A stretch of DNA of 64,000 bases from NCBI GenBank assembly GCA_023391275.1, contig JAEWBE010000127.1:1-64000 (forward strand). The letters are read 5' to 3'. Position 1 is the first letter of the stretch. Each line of letters begins with the position of its first letter. The notes under the pieces were generated by a model. That model was not told the DNA's origin. It saw only the letters and a list, made by a program, of their open reading frames with translations, and ran no database searches. Source of the DNA: Bacillota bacterium (GTDB lineage: Bacteria; Bacillota; Clostridia; Oscillospirales; Acutalibacteraceae). This document shows positions 8,800 through 17,433 of the stretch, piece by piece. The position numbers were made by a program, and so were the translations under genes.

Positions 8800-9804
8800 A
8801 TGAATTTTATAAAAGCGATGAAATCAAAACATGCCAACGAACTCACGCTCGGTCTGATTTTTATCGGTGTGTTTATTTTAATGGCTATTCTTTCCCCGTC
8901 ACAGTTTTTAAGTTTGGGCAATATTCAGACAATGGCGTTCCAGATGCCTGAATTCGGCCTGCTTTCCATCGGCATGATGGCGGCGATTCTGACGGGAGGA
9001 ATTAACCTTTCCATCACCTCCATTGCAGCGGTAAGCGGTATTGTTTCCGCATTCGTCCTTTCCAGCAGCTGGGCGGGCGCACATCCGGTTCTTGCAACGC
9101 TTGCTGCGGTTGTTGTCTGCATTGCCATAGCGGTGCTCACAGGCATTTTCAACGGTGCCGTCATCGCCTATGTGGGCGTGGCCGCAATGCTGGTCACACT
9201 GGGCACGATGACGCTGTTCGACGGAATCAGCCTGAACCTCACGAAGGGCGGCTCGGTTTCCGGTTTCCCGGATCAGTTCGTTCAAATCGGGAACGGCAGT
9301 GTTCTTGGAATTCCTTTTCCAATACTGATATACATCGTTTCAGTGGTCGCGGCCTACTTTATTCTTGAGAGAAGCGCCTGGGGAATCCAGGTTTACATGA
9401 CCGGCTGCAATGAAACAGCAACGCGGTTTTCCGGGATCAACACGAAAAGAACCCTGCTTCTTGTTTATATCTTTTCAAGTGTTATGGCAGGCATCGGCGG
9501 GCTGATCATCATTTCCAGATACAATTCCGCTAAGGTCGATTACGGCTCATCCTATATGATGAACAGCGTCGCGGCGGTTGTGCTTGGCGGGACCAGCATT
9601 AACGGCGGGCACGGAACCGTGTCGGGTACGGTCATCGCGGTGGCCATCATTCAGGTGGTATCGTCCGGATTGAATATTCTCGGTGTGAACAGGTACATTG
9701 TCGATATCGTAATCGGCGCAATTCTGATTGCCGTGCTTACCATTCGTTACTTCACAGGAGTGTACGGAAGTTCGAAACTGCTTAAAAAGAGCACGGCTGC
9801 ATAA
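8800..9804 (+). CDS. Sugar ABC transporter permease (RbsC-like), subunit 2
   Basis: The 334-residue membrane protein is a paralogue of the preceding permease (TGGINLSITSIAAVSG, IFNGAVIAYVGVAAMLVTLG, VVLGGTSINGGHGTVSG). The frame is open from TTG at 8779, but ATG at 8800 with AGAGGG upstream is preferred. It should pair with subunit 1 to form a heterodimeric channel. Its end is separated by 86 bases from the binding-protein gene, with no terminator visible between. Confidence 0.92.
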   Translation: MNFIKAMKSKHANELTLGLIFIGVFILMAILSPSQFLSLGNIQTMAFQMPEFGLLSIGMMAAILTGGINLSITSIAAVSGIVSAFVLSSSWAGAHPVLATLAAVVVCIAIAVLTGIFNGAVIAYVGVAAMLVTLGTMTLFDGISLNLTKGGSVSGFPDQFVQIGNGSVLGIPFPILIYIVSVVAAYFILERSAWGIQVYMTGCNETATRFSGINTKRTLLLVYIFSSVMAGIGGLIIISRYNSAKVDYGSSYMMNSVAAVVLGGTSINGGHGTVSGTVIAVAIIQVVSSGLNILGVNRYIVDIVIGAILIAVLTIRYFTGVYGSSKLLKKSTAA

Positions 9805-9890
9805 TTTTGTTATCTTTGGCTACTATAGAACAGCCATGAGATAGGATATGAAAGTATCCAAATATTCAAAAATTTTAGGAGGTTTTTGCA

Positions 9891-10952
9891 ATGAAAAAGG
9901 TACTAGCTTTAATGCTCACTCTGGCCATGTGCCTGAGTACGGCAGCCTGTGCATCCGGTGGGACGACAGGAACAACATCTACTGCATCTACTGCGGCCCC
10001 AGCCAGTGCGGCGGCCGGAACAGACAGCACGGCAGCCAGCGGCGGCGCAAAGAAATTCACAATTGCAGTTATGCCGAAACTCGTAGGTATTCCCTATTTC
10101 ACACAAACAGGAACCGGTGCTGAAAAAGCCGGTAAAGACCTTGATGTAAACGTCATCTATACCGGCCCGACCAAGGCGGACGCCGCGGAGCAGGTAAAAA
10201 TGATCGAAGACCTGATTACCCGTAAAGTAGACGCAATCTGTGTTGCGCCAAACGATGCTGCAGCCGTAATTCCGGTTCTGCAAAAAGCAAAAAAGGCCGG
10301 CATCCTGATTCTTGACTGGGATACACCTGTCAACAATCCGATTATCGACGCTTCCATCCATCAGATCGACGATAAAGAATTCGGCGAGCATATGATAGAC
10401 TCATTAGTGAAGGCAATGGGCACCGACTCCGGCGATTTCGCATACATGACCGGCGGACTTTCTGCTTCCAACCTGAACTCATGGTATGATGCCGGAATGG
10501 CCTATGCAAAAACAAAGTACCCGAACCTGCACCTTGTAACCGACAAGATTCCGAGTGATGAAAAACAGCAGGAAGCTTATTCAAAAACACTGGATCTGAT
10601 TAAAGCATATCCGACACTGAAGGGCATTATCGGTCTTTCAACCCCCGCACCGCTCGGCTGCGCACAGGCAGTTCGTGAAAAAGGCCTGCAGGATAAGATT
10701 GCTGTAGTCGGTTCCGCTGTAAAAGAAGACTGCCAGGAATATTTGAAAGACGGTTCTCTTGATATCGGAAGTCTGTGGGATTGTGAAAAACTTGGCTACT
10801 TGACAGTCAGCGTCGCAAAGACAATGCTTGAAGGCAAAAAACTCACCAATGGCATGGATATTCAGGGCATTGACGGCGCAGGCAAATTACAGCTTAAAGA
10901 TGACGGAAAAACCGTTATCATGGGTGCTCCCCAGGATTATGTAAAAGGCTGA
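9891..10952 (+). CDS. Sugar ABC transporter substrate-binding lipoprotein (LsrB/RhaS-like)
   Basis: The N-terminus is a lipoprotein signal peptide with the lipobox Cys at residue 20 (LSTAAC). A Ser/Thr/Ala/Gly-rich tether and a Peripla_BP_4 domain follow. The mature start (AVMPKLVGIPYFTQTGTGAE) and the block AIIxx/WDT resemble LsrB and RhaS more than RbsB. It would capture the sugar outside the membrane and hand it to the two permeases. Strong TAGGAGG upstream and a stem-loop just after the gene (10975-11017) fit the usual over-expression of binding proteins. The ligand cannot be read; downstream enzymes favour an L-pentulose or related sugar. Confidence 0.9.
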   Translation: MKKVLALMLTLAMCLSTAACASGGTTGTTSTASTAAPASAAAGTDSTAASGGAKKFTIAVMPKLVGIPYFTQTGTGAEKAGKDLDVNVIYTGPTKADAAEQVKMIEDLITRKVDAICVAPNDAAAVIPVLQKAKKAGILILDWDTPVNNPIIDASIHQIDDKEFGEHMIDSLVKAMGTDSGDFAYMTGGLSASNLNSWYDAGMAYAKTKYPNLHLVTDKIPSDEKQQEAYSKTLDLIKAYPTLKGIIGLSTPAPLGCAQAVREKGLQDKIAVVGSAVKEDCQEYLKDGSLDIGSLWDCEKLGYLTVSVAKTMLEGKKLTNGMDIQGIDGAGKLQLKDDGKTVIMGAPQDYVKG

Positions 10953-10974
10953 TCCAACCCAATAAAATCTCCCT

Positions 10975-11017
10975 ACCGCAAAGAGGCTCTGCCGTATGGC
11001 AAAGTCTCTTTGTCGGT
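10975..11017 (+). terminator. Intra-operon stem-loop after the binding-protein gene
   Basis: ACCGCAAAGAG (10975-10985) pairs with CTCTTTGTCGGT (11006-11017), with an inner TGCC/GGCA extension. No T tract follows, so it is more likely an RNA-stabilising or partial-attenuation hairpin than a full terminator. Confidence 0.5.
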
Positions 11018-11054
11018 TGTAATTTAAAATGGTTTAAGAAGGCGGTGGGCAACT

Positions 11055-11975
11055 TTGTCAAAAGCTTGTGTAATCGGCAGTATTAATATGGACCTCATCA
11101 TAAGGGTGGACCGTATGCCCGAGGGTGGAGAAAATGTTTACTGCAAGGATGTTTCCGCTAACTGCGGGGGAAAAGGAGCGAATCAGGCGGTTACTCTTTC
11201 AAAGCTGGGTGTGGAAACTTCGTTTTTCGGCTGTCTGGGGAAAGACGCTTATGGCGACACCCTTTTAAAGAATCTTTCTTCTTTTCAGGTCGGTTCTGAA
11301 AAAGTGCTCAGAAAGGACTGCAACTCGGGAATCGCTTATATTTTATTGGAAGAAAACGGCGAAAACAGAATTATTGTTGACCCGGGAGCGAACGAACGGA
11401 TTACCCCGGAGGATATTCGCGAAAAAGCGCGTCCGCTTATTGAAGAAGCCGACCTTGTACTGATTCAGCTTGAAATTCCACTGGACTGTATCTCGGAAAT
11501 CATTGCTCTTTGCGTGGAAATGGACAAGAAGCTGATTGTGGACGCAGGGCCGATTCGCGGTTGCAGGGCGGAACGGTTGGCGGGTGCTTACTGTATAAGC
11601 CCAAACCGGTCTGAGCTGGGTGCGCTGCTTGGGAAAAGAATCGAAACGGATGAAGAGATTTTACAGGGCGCCCGGGAACTGATCGCCGTGGGGGCCGGTT
11701 CCGTGCTGGTCAAGCTGGGTGCGCAGGGATGTTTGTATGTGGACAGGGACACCGTTCTTAAGTCGCCCGCTTTTCCGGTTAAGGTGGTTGACACAACAGG
11801 TGCCGGGGACAGTTTCACCGCGGGGTATGCCTGCATGATTATGGAGGGCAAAACAGTACAGGAAGCAATGGAATTTGCAAACCGCTGCGGCGCGCTCGCT
11901 GTTACCTGCAAGGGTGCTTTCCCAAGTTTGTCAGCAAGGGAAGAAGTTTACAAATTTCAGTTGCAGCAGCCATAA
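11055..11975 (+). CDS. rbsK: Ribokinase (PfkB family)
   Basis: The 306-residue protein has the PfkB signatures of ribokinase: GSINMDLI at the N-terminus, GGKGANQAV (substrate loop) and the C-terminal catalytic block DTTGAGDSFTAGY with the base Asp. Start is TTG at 11055 behind AAGGCGGTGGG. It phosphorylates a pentose, most simply D-ribose to ribose 5-phosphate, in the cytoplasm. In this locus it may serve ribose or another sugar brought in by the same importer. Family is certain; D-ribose as the true substrate is probable but not proven. Confidence 0.88.
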   Translation: MSKACVIGSINMDLIIRVDRMPEGGENVYCKDVSANCGGKGANQAVTLSKLGVETSFFGCLGKDAYGDTLLKNLSSFQVGSEKVLRKDCNSGIAYILLEENGENRIIVDPGANERITPEDIREKARPLIEEADLVLIQLEIPLDCISEIIALCVEMDKKLIVDAGPIRGCRAERLAGAYCISPNRSELGALLGKRIETDEEILQGARELIAVGAGSVLVKLGAQGCLYVDRDTVLKSPAFPVKVVDTTGAGDSFTAGYACMIMEGKTVQEAMEFANRCGALAVTCKGAFPSLSAREEVYKFQLQQP

Positions 11976-12033
11976 CTTTATGCCATAATAGTCCTAAAGA
12001 TTCTAAATACGTTTTAGCGAGCGAGGGCTTCAT

Positions 12034-12822
12034 TTGTTTCAGATAGAACGATTACAGAAAATTAAACAGATATTGCTTCAGGAAAAATCAGTTAGCGTTG
12101 TTGAACTGAGCGAAAACATGAATGTTTCCGAAATTACCATCCGACGCGATTTTGAAAAGCTCGAACAGGATGGATTCCTGACGCGCACGCACGGCGGTGC
12201 GATTCTGAATTCCCGTTCTTCGGCCGTTCCGGAGCAGGTTTTCGAGGAGCAAAGTACGATTCCTTTTAGCATTTCCGAACGGAGCGAGGCACTCGGAAGC
12301 ATTTGCTGCGATATTGTCGACGATTACGATGTTGTATTTTTGACAAAATGTCCAAGCAATCTGGTTCTGGCATATAATCTGAAAGAAAAAACAGATATCG
12401 TTGTGATTACGAATTATTTGGATATTGTTACTGTCATGGCGCAGAATAAAAAGAATAAAGTGATTCTGATCGGCGGAGAAGTGGATTACGACCGGATGAC
12501 GACGCGCAGGGGCAACTTTGATTCTCCTGAAAATCATTTCAAAGTGGGAAAAGCGTTCGTCCATGTTCAGGGAATCGATTTTGACAGCGGAATCACTGTA
12601 AATGATTATGAAGATAAGATTATGTACGACAGATTAAAGCAATCGGCGGCTGAAATCATCATTGTAATGGAAGGCGTTTTGTTTGGAAAAACCGGACTGA
12701 TTAAAATTGACGATGTTGCAAATCTTACAACATTGGTGACGGACGACAATATTCCTGATGATTATAAAATTGCTTTTTTTAGAATGGGCGTAAAACTCTA
12801 CCAGAAATTTGATTTAAAATAG
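12034..12822 (+). CDS. DeoR family transcriptional regulator
   Basis: The protein begins from TTG at 12034 (behind GAGCGAGGG) with a DeoR helix-turn-helix, including the signature SEITIRRDFEKLEQDGFLTRTHGGA. A DeoR C-terminal sensor domain follows, of the type that binds phosphorylated sugars. Length (262) is typical. Lying inside the pentose operon, it is the best candidate for local control, probably repressing from the promoter at 6207. The C-terminal domain is more divergent than in GlpR/FruR types. Confidence 0.87.
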   Translation: MFQIERLQKIKQILLQEKSVSVVELSENMNVSEITIRRDFEKLEQDGFLTRTHGGAILNSRSSAVPEQVFEEQSTIPFSISERSEALGSICCDIVDDYDVVFLTKCPSNLVLAYNLKEKTDIVVITNYLDIVTVMAQNKKNKVILIGGEVDYDRMTTRRGNFDSPENHFKVGKAFVHVQGIDFDSGITVNDYEDKIMYDRLKQSAAEIIIVMEGVLFGKTGLIKIDDVANLTTLVTDDNIPDDYKIAFFRMGVKLYQKFDLK

Positions 12823-12924
12823 CACCGGCGGCCGTCAGTCGGTTACATCACCCGAATCAGTCTGCTTCGGTGTTCCGCGGGAAACGGGGAACAGCAATCC
12901 TAATTTGGGATGGAGTTGTGTTCA

Positions 12925-14400
12925 TTGGAACATATTGTAATGGAACTGAAAGAAATACATAAGAGCTTCGGGGAAAATTTTGTGCTTGATTCGATTAACT
13001 TGAAGTTAATCGAAGGAAAGGCATACTGTATTGTCGGATATAACGGCTCCGGGAAAAGCACGCTTGCGAAAATCGCCAGCGGGGAACAGTCATTTGACCA
13101 TGGGAAAATCCTTTTTGAAGGGCATGATTATACACAGTGGACGACGGAACAGGCGGTCGCGCTGGGCGTGGTTATGATTTCAGAATCCTCCGGCCTGTTT
13201 CAAAGTCAAACCGTGTATCAAAATATGCAGTACAGCCTGATCCGGCAAAAGCAGAACGGCCTGTTTCCAATCATTTTTCAGCAAAAGGAAATTTTAAAGC
13301 AAATTAAAGCTTTTATTCGGGAATACGGGTTTCAGTTTACACCGAAAACACAGGTGGGTGATCTGCCTCATCCGGAAAAAATTATCGTCGAACTGCTCAG
13401 AGCAATGCTGCTTCATGTGAAGGTGCTGATCGTCGATGAAATTGATATTGCGATGGACCGAAAATATAAAGAGATTGTCAAAAAAATCATCACGGACATG
13501 AAGCAGTCCGGAACCAGTATCCTGTATATCTCCCATAAACTGGACATGGTTACCAGCCTGGCAGACACCATCGGCATTATGCAGTATCCGCAGATGATTG
13601 AGGTCGAAAAGAAAAATATTTATCAGGAAGAGGATATCCTGCAGATTCTTTTTAACTGCTCGGCGGAGCGGGTACCGAAGCTGAATAAAAAAAGAGGCGT
13701 TGAACTTCTGAAAGTTGAATACCGCGAACAGAAGAAGGATTTTTACTTTCAGCTGTATGAAGGGGAAATTCTCGGCCTGACAGGTTTGGGGAAAAACGAC
13801 AGCGCCCTGATTTATAACCTTCTTTTCAACAAAAGCAGGAAAAACGTCAACATTTATTTGAACGGAAAAAGCAACAATAATCTGGAGCCGCAGACCGCCC
13901 TGCAAAACGGCATTGTATTTATTTCCTCCGAATTTATGCAGCTTACCACATTCAATGGATTTTCCGTTTGCAGCAACATGCTGCCTTATAATGTTGTCTG
14001 CAAGGTGCGCGACCCGAAGAAGCAGTACGAGCTTTGCCAGCGTTATATCAACATCCTGGGCATCAAGGCAAATCCCTCCGATATGATCGAAACACTGAGT
14101 CTGGGCAACCAGAGAAAGGTTTTTATCGCGAGAAGTTTCCTTTCCCGCGGGGATATTTACATTTTTGAAAATCCAACGGACAGCATCGACGGCGTTTCCA
14201 AAATCGATATCTACAATATTATTAACGAGCTTAAGGTTCAGGGGAAAGGAATTCTGGTCGTTTCCAATGATCTGAAGGAGGTCATGGGAATCAGCGACCG
14301 AATTCTGGTCGTGCAGAACGGGAGCATCATGGGGCAGTTTGATAATGACAGGCATGCTCAGAAAAATATTCAAAAAAGTTTAAAACAAGTGGGAGAGTGA
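12925..14400 (+). CDS. Divergent RbsA-like double ABC ATPase with a degenerate second site
   Basis: Two fused ABC domains of the RbsA/MglA kind, about 490 residues. In domain 1 Walker A is intact (GYNGSGKST) and Walker B reads VLIVDEID, but the LSGGQ signature is replaced by LPHPEKI. In domain 2 Walker A is lost (GLGKNDSA near 13785-13805), the signature is kept as LSLGNQRK, and Walker B has become IYIFENPT, so the catalytic Glu is Asn. No permease or binding protein sits beside it. I prefer TTG at 12925, which has GGATGGAG about ten bases upstream; ATG at 12910 would overlap that site. It may share the upstream permeases, or have become regulatory. Function unknown. Confidence 0.8.
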   Translation: MEHIVMELKEIHKSFGENFVLDSINLKLIEGKAYCIVGYNGSGKSTLAKIASGEQSFDHGKILFEGHDYTQWTTEQAVALGVVMISESSGLFQSQTVYQNMQYSLIRQKQNGLFPIIFQQKEILKQIKAFIREYGFQFTPKTQVGDLPHPEKIIVELLRAMLLHVKVLIVDEIDIAMDRKYKEIVKKIITDMKQSGTSILYISHKLDMVTSLADTIGIMQYPQMIEVEKKNIYQEEDILQILFNCSAERVPKLNKKRGVELLKVEYREQKKDFYFQLYEGEILGLTGLGKNDSALIYNLLFNKSRKNVNIYLNGKSNNNLEPQTALQNGIVFISSEFMQLTTFNGFSVCSNMLPYNVVCKVRDPKKQYELCQRYINILGIKANPSDMIETLSLGNQRKVFIARSFLSRGDIYIFENPTDSIDGVSKIDIYNIINELKVQGKGILVVSNDLKEVMGISDRILVVQNGSIMGQFDNDRHAQKNIQKSLKQVGE

Positions 14401-15074
14401 ATGTGTTGTCTTTGAAAAAATTATCTCCCTCCGTCATGTGCGCGCGGATGGATCAGCTTACGGAAACCCTGCGTACTTTTGAGCGCACGGGAGTCGAATA
14501 CCTTCACGTTGATATAATGGACGGGGAGTTTGTGCCGAATTTTACGATGGGAACCGATTTTATCCGCCAATTGCGCACAATGACTTCTATTCCTCTGGAC
14601 ATTCATTTAATGGTGAACGCGCCTGAAAAAAAGATCGGGTGGTTTTCGCTTCAGGCGGGGGAATGCTGCGCGGTTCACGCGGAAAGCACTCCTCATTTAC
14701 AGAAGGCGCTGAAAGAAATTTCCGCGTGCGGGGCGAAGCCGTTTGTGGCGTTGAATCCTGCAACGCCCCTCTGTGTGCTGGATTATGTTCTGGAAGACCT
14801 TTCCGGCGTAGTGGTAATGACAGTAAATCCCGGCTTTGCCGGCCAGAAAATTGTTCCGCAGATGTTTCGGAAAATTGCTGACGTGCGGGAGTACCTGAAC
14901 CGCAGCGGACGGGCAGACGCCGAAATTGAAGTGGATGGAAACGTCAGCTTTGAAAATGCCGTCAAAATGTCGCAGCAGGGAGCGGACATTTTTGTCGCGG
15001 GCTCATCCAGCGTATTTGATCCCGAAATCGGGTTGGATGCGGGAATTCAAAAATTGCGCACGGCAATCGGATAA
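14397..15074 (+). CDS. rpe: Ribulose-phosphate 3-epimerase
   Basis: The 225-residue TIM-barrel protein carries the Rpe signatures: SPSVMCARM near the start, HVDIMDGEFVPN (metal-binding His/Asp), DIHLMV, TVNPGFAGQ and a C-terminal EVDGN followed by FVAGSS. It converts D-xylulose 5-phosphate and D-ribulose 5-phosphate. The GTG start at 14397 overlaps the stop of the ABC gene by four bases, so the two are translationally coupled; GTG at 14403 or TTG at 14406 are alternatives. In this operon it connects the D-xylulose 5-phosphate made by the two following epimerases to the pentose phosphate pathway. Confidence 0.9.
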   Translation: MNVLSLKKLSPSVMCARMDQLTETLRTFERTGVEYLHVDIMDGEFVPNFTMGTDFIRQLRTMTSIPLDIHLMVNAPEKKIGWFSLQAGECCAVHAESTPHLQKALKEISACGAKPFVALNPATPLCVLDYVLEDLSGVVVMTVNPGFAGQKIVPQMFRKIADVREYLNRSGRADAEIEVDGNVSFENAVKMSQQGADIFVAGSSSVFDPEIGLDAGIQKLRTAIG

Positions 15075-15094
15075 AGTTAATTTAAATTCAATTT

Positions 15095-15131
15095 CAGCCG
15101 TGGGAACGGTTATTCTCTGTTTCCACGCTGA
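15095..15131 (+). other. Intra-operon stem-loop
   Basis: AGCCGTGGGAAC and GTTTCCACGCT can pair across the gap between the epimerase and the FGGY kinase. No T tract follows, so it may tune mRNA stability rather than stop transcription. Confidence 0.35.
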
Positions 15132-15170
15132 TTTTACGTCATGTTCAGTGAACAGATAAAGGAGGCAGGT

Positions 15171-16697
15171 ATGAAATACTATTTAGGAATAGACAACGGC
15201 GGTACCACGACCAAGGCGGGCATCTACACAGCGGACGGCAAAGAACTGGGCATTGCGTCGATGCAGACGAAAATGATCACGCCGCGCCCGGGCTTTACGG
15301 AGCGCGACATGGATGAAATGTGGGAAGCAAACTGTAAGGTCATCCGTGCGGTGCTGGAAAAAACCGCGGTTGATCCGGCGGAAATCGCGGGGATTTCGTG
15401 CTGCGGGCATGGCAAGGGGCTGTATCTTTGGGGTAAAGACAACCGGCCGGCGCGGCGCGGAATTATCTCCACCGACAACCGCGCGTGGGAGTATCCGGTG
15501 AAATGGGAAAAGGACGGCACCGCCGCAAAGGTGTTTGAAAAATCGTATCAGAATATCATGGCGTGCCAGCCAGTGGCGCTGCTCGCGTGGCTTCAGGATC
15601 ATGAACCGCAGACCATGGATCAGATTCAGTGGATTTTTGAATGCAAGGATTATGTGCGCTTTCGTCTGACCGGGGAAGCCTACGCGGAGATTACGGATTA
15701 TTCGGGCGCGAACCTGATGAATTTAAAAACACGGGAGTATGACGACGAATTGCTTGACCTGTTCGGTCTGGGCCGGATTCGCGAAATGCTTCCCCCGCTG
15801 CGCAACTCAACGGATGTGTGCGGCTGTATTACAAAGGAAGTTGCACGGCAAACCGGGCTTGCGGAAGGAACGCCGGTGGCCGGGGGCATGTTTGACATTG
15901 ATGCCTGCGCCATTGCCGTAAACGCCGCGGATGAGGATCATATCTGCATGATCGCGGGCACATGGAGCATCAACGAATACATCCGGAAAGAAGCCGTTCT
16001 TGACGGCAGCGTGAAAATGAATTCTATTTTCTGTATGCCGGACTATTATCTGATCGAAGAATCAAGCGCGACCTCGGCGGGGAACAATGAATGGTTTATC
16101 AAGACCCTGCTGCCGGAATTAAAGGAAAAGGCGGAAGCACAGGGGAAAAGCATCTTTGCGGTCATGGATGAGGCGGTTGCGTCAATCCCCGCAAAGGAAT
16201 TCTGCCCGATCTTTACGCCGTTTTTAATGGCAAGCAATGTTCATCCCAATGCGAAGGCCAGCTTTGTGGGCATGAGCAATTATCATAAACGGGAGCATTT
16301 GATGCGCAGCATCTACGAGGGAATCGCGTTCTGCCATAAATATCATCTGGAAAGACTGACAGCCTCCCGCCTTACGCGTGCAAAAAGCATTCGGCTGGCT
16401 GGCGGAGTCGCGCACTCCGATGTGTGGACGCAGATGTTTGCGGATATTATGCAGTACCCGATTGAAGTAGTGGATGTGGGCGAGACGGGAACGCTCGGCT
16501 GTGCCATCACGGTCGCGGTCGCGGTGGGCGATTATGCCGGCTTTGCGGATGCCGCGCAGCATATGATTACTGTTCGGAAAGTTCTGCAGCCCAACCCGGA
16601 AAACGCGGCGGCCTATGAAGCAAAATACGGGATGTACCGGCAGGTGCTGACCGCGCTTGACCCTATTTGGGATAACATGCAAAAAATAATGGATTAA
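15171..16697 (+). CDS. FGGY family carbohydrate kinase, L-xylulokinase (LyxK)-like
   Basis: The 508-residue protein has both FGGY halves: YYLGIDNGGTTTKAGIY at the N-terminus and the second-domain block RSIYEGIAF with LAGGVAHSDVWTQMFAD. Along its length it parallels E. coli LyxK (YiaP), for example GFTERDMDEMW, GHGKGLYLW and SATSAGNNEWF. ATG 15171 follows AAAGGAGGCAGG. It should phosphorylate a ketopentose such as L-xylulose, or a related pentitol/tetritol. The next two genes accept exactly the L-xylulose-5-P and L-ribulose-5-P that such a kinase would feed. Substrate is inference; family is clear. Confidence 0.88.
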   Translation: MKYYLGIDNGGTTTKAGIYTADGKELGIASMQTKMITPRPGFTERDMDEMWEANCKVIRAVLEKTAVDPAEIAGISCCGHGKGLYLWGKDNRPARRGIISTDNRAWEYPVKWEKDGTAAKVFEKSYQNIMACQPVALLAWLQDHEPQTMDQIQWIFECKDYVRFRLTGEAYAEITDYSGANLMNLKTREYDDELLDLFGLGRIREMLPPLRNSTDVCGCITKEVARQTGLAEGTPVAGGMFDIDACAIAVNAADEDHICMIAGTWSINEYIRKEAVLDGSVKMNSIFCMPDYYLIEESSATSAGNNEWFIKTLLPELKEKAEAQGKSIFAVMDEAVASIPAKEFCPIFTPFLMASNVHPNAKASFVGMSNYHKREHLMRSIYEGIAFCHKYHLERLTASRLTRAKSIRLAGGVAHSDVWTQMFADIMQYPIEVVDVGETGTLGCAITVAVAVGDYAGFADAAQHMITVRKVLQPNPENAAAYEAKYGMYRQVLTALDPIWDNMQKIMD

Positions 16698-16734
16698 CCC
16701 GCCGTAATATGCCGCGGGCTGGAAGGAGTAGCAA

Positions 16735-17433
16735 ATGGATCGGAAAGAATTAAAGCAGGCTGTTTTTGAGGCAAACCGAATGCTGCCGAAATACGGACTG
16801 GTTACCTTTACATGGGGAAATGTATCGGGCATCGACAGGGAAAACGGGCTGGTGGTAATTAAACCCTCCGGCGTGGAGTATGATACCATGACGGCTGACG
16901 ATATGGTCGTGCTGGACATGGAGGGAAATGTTGTGGAAGGAAAGCTGCATCCTTCTTCGGATACCCCGACGCATCTGGAACTTTACAGGGCTTTTCCGGA
17001 AATTGGCGGAATCGTTCACACTCATTCCCGCTGGGCAACGATTTTTGCGCAGGCCGGCATGGGTATCCCTGCGTTTGGCACGACACATGCCGACTATTTC
17101 TACGGCGAAATTCCATGCACGCGTAAGATGACGCCTGACGAAATTCAGGGTGAATATGAAAAGGAAACAGGATCCGTAATTATTGAGCGGCTGAACGGCA
17201 TCAATCCGGCGGATATGCCCGCGGTGCTGGTTCACAGCCATGGGCCGTTCGCGTGGGGGACGGACCCGTTCAATGCCGTCCACAATGCCGTTGTTTTGGA
17301 AGAAGTTGCGATGATGGCGTGGCATACCATTGATCTGCCCGGCAGTAAGGCTGACCCGATTCAGCAGGAGCTGCTTGACAAGCACTATTTGCGCAAGCAC
17401 GGCGCAAACGCGTACTACGGGCAGGGGAAATGA
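16735..17433 (+). CDS. araD: L-ribulose-5-phosphate 4-epimerase (AraD/UlaF/SgbE)
   Basis: A class II aldolase-fold protein of 232 residues. Zinc ligands appear as HTHSRWAT and [12 protein letters not shown], with SSDTPTH as the Asp-containing loop, [10 protein letters not shown] and the family ending [10 protein letters not shown]. It interconverts L-ribulose 5-phosphate and D-xylulose 5-phosphate. GGAAGGAG lies upstream. Its stop overlaps the ATG of the next epimerase gene (ATGA). The order kinase, 4-epimerase, 3-epimerase equals the E. coli lyxK/sgbU/sgbE logic for L-xylulose. Confidence 0.92.
   Translation: MDRKELKQAVFEANRMLPKYGLVTFTWGNVSGIDRENGLVVIKPSGVEYDTMTADDMVVLDMEGNVVEGKLHPSSDTPTHLELYRAFPEIGGIVHTHSRWATIFAQAGMGIPAFGTTHADYFYGEIPCTRKMTPDEIQGEYEKETGSVIIERLNGINPADMPAVLVHSHGPFAWGTDPFNAVHNAVVLEEVAMMAWHTIDLPGSKADPIQQELLDKHYLRKHGANAYYGQGK

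Noticed and set aside
13294..14373. 359-codon open frame on the minus strand
   Set aside because: It lies wholly antisense to the RbsA-like ATPase, has no ribosome site and its translation shows no recognisable domain; a shadow of codon bias.
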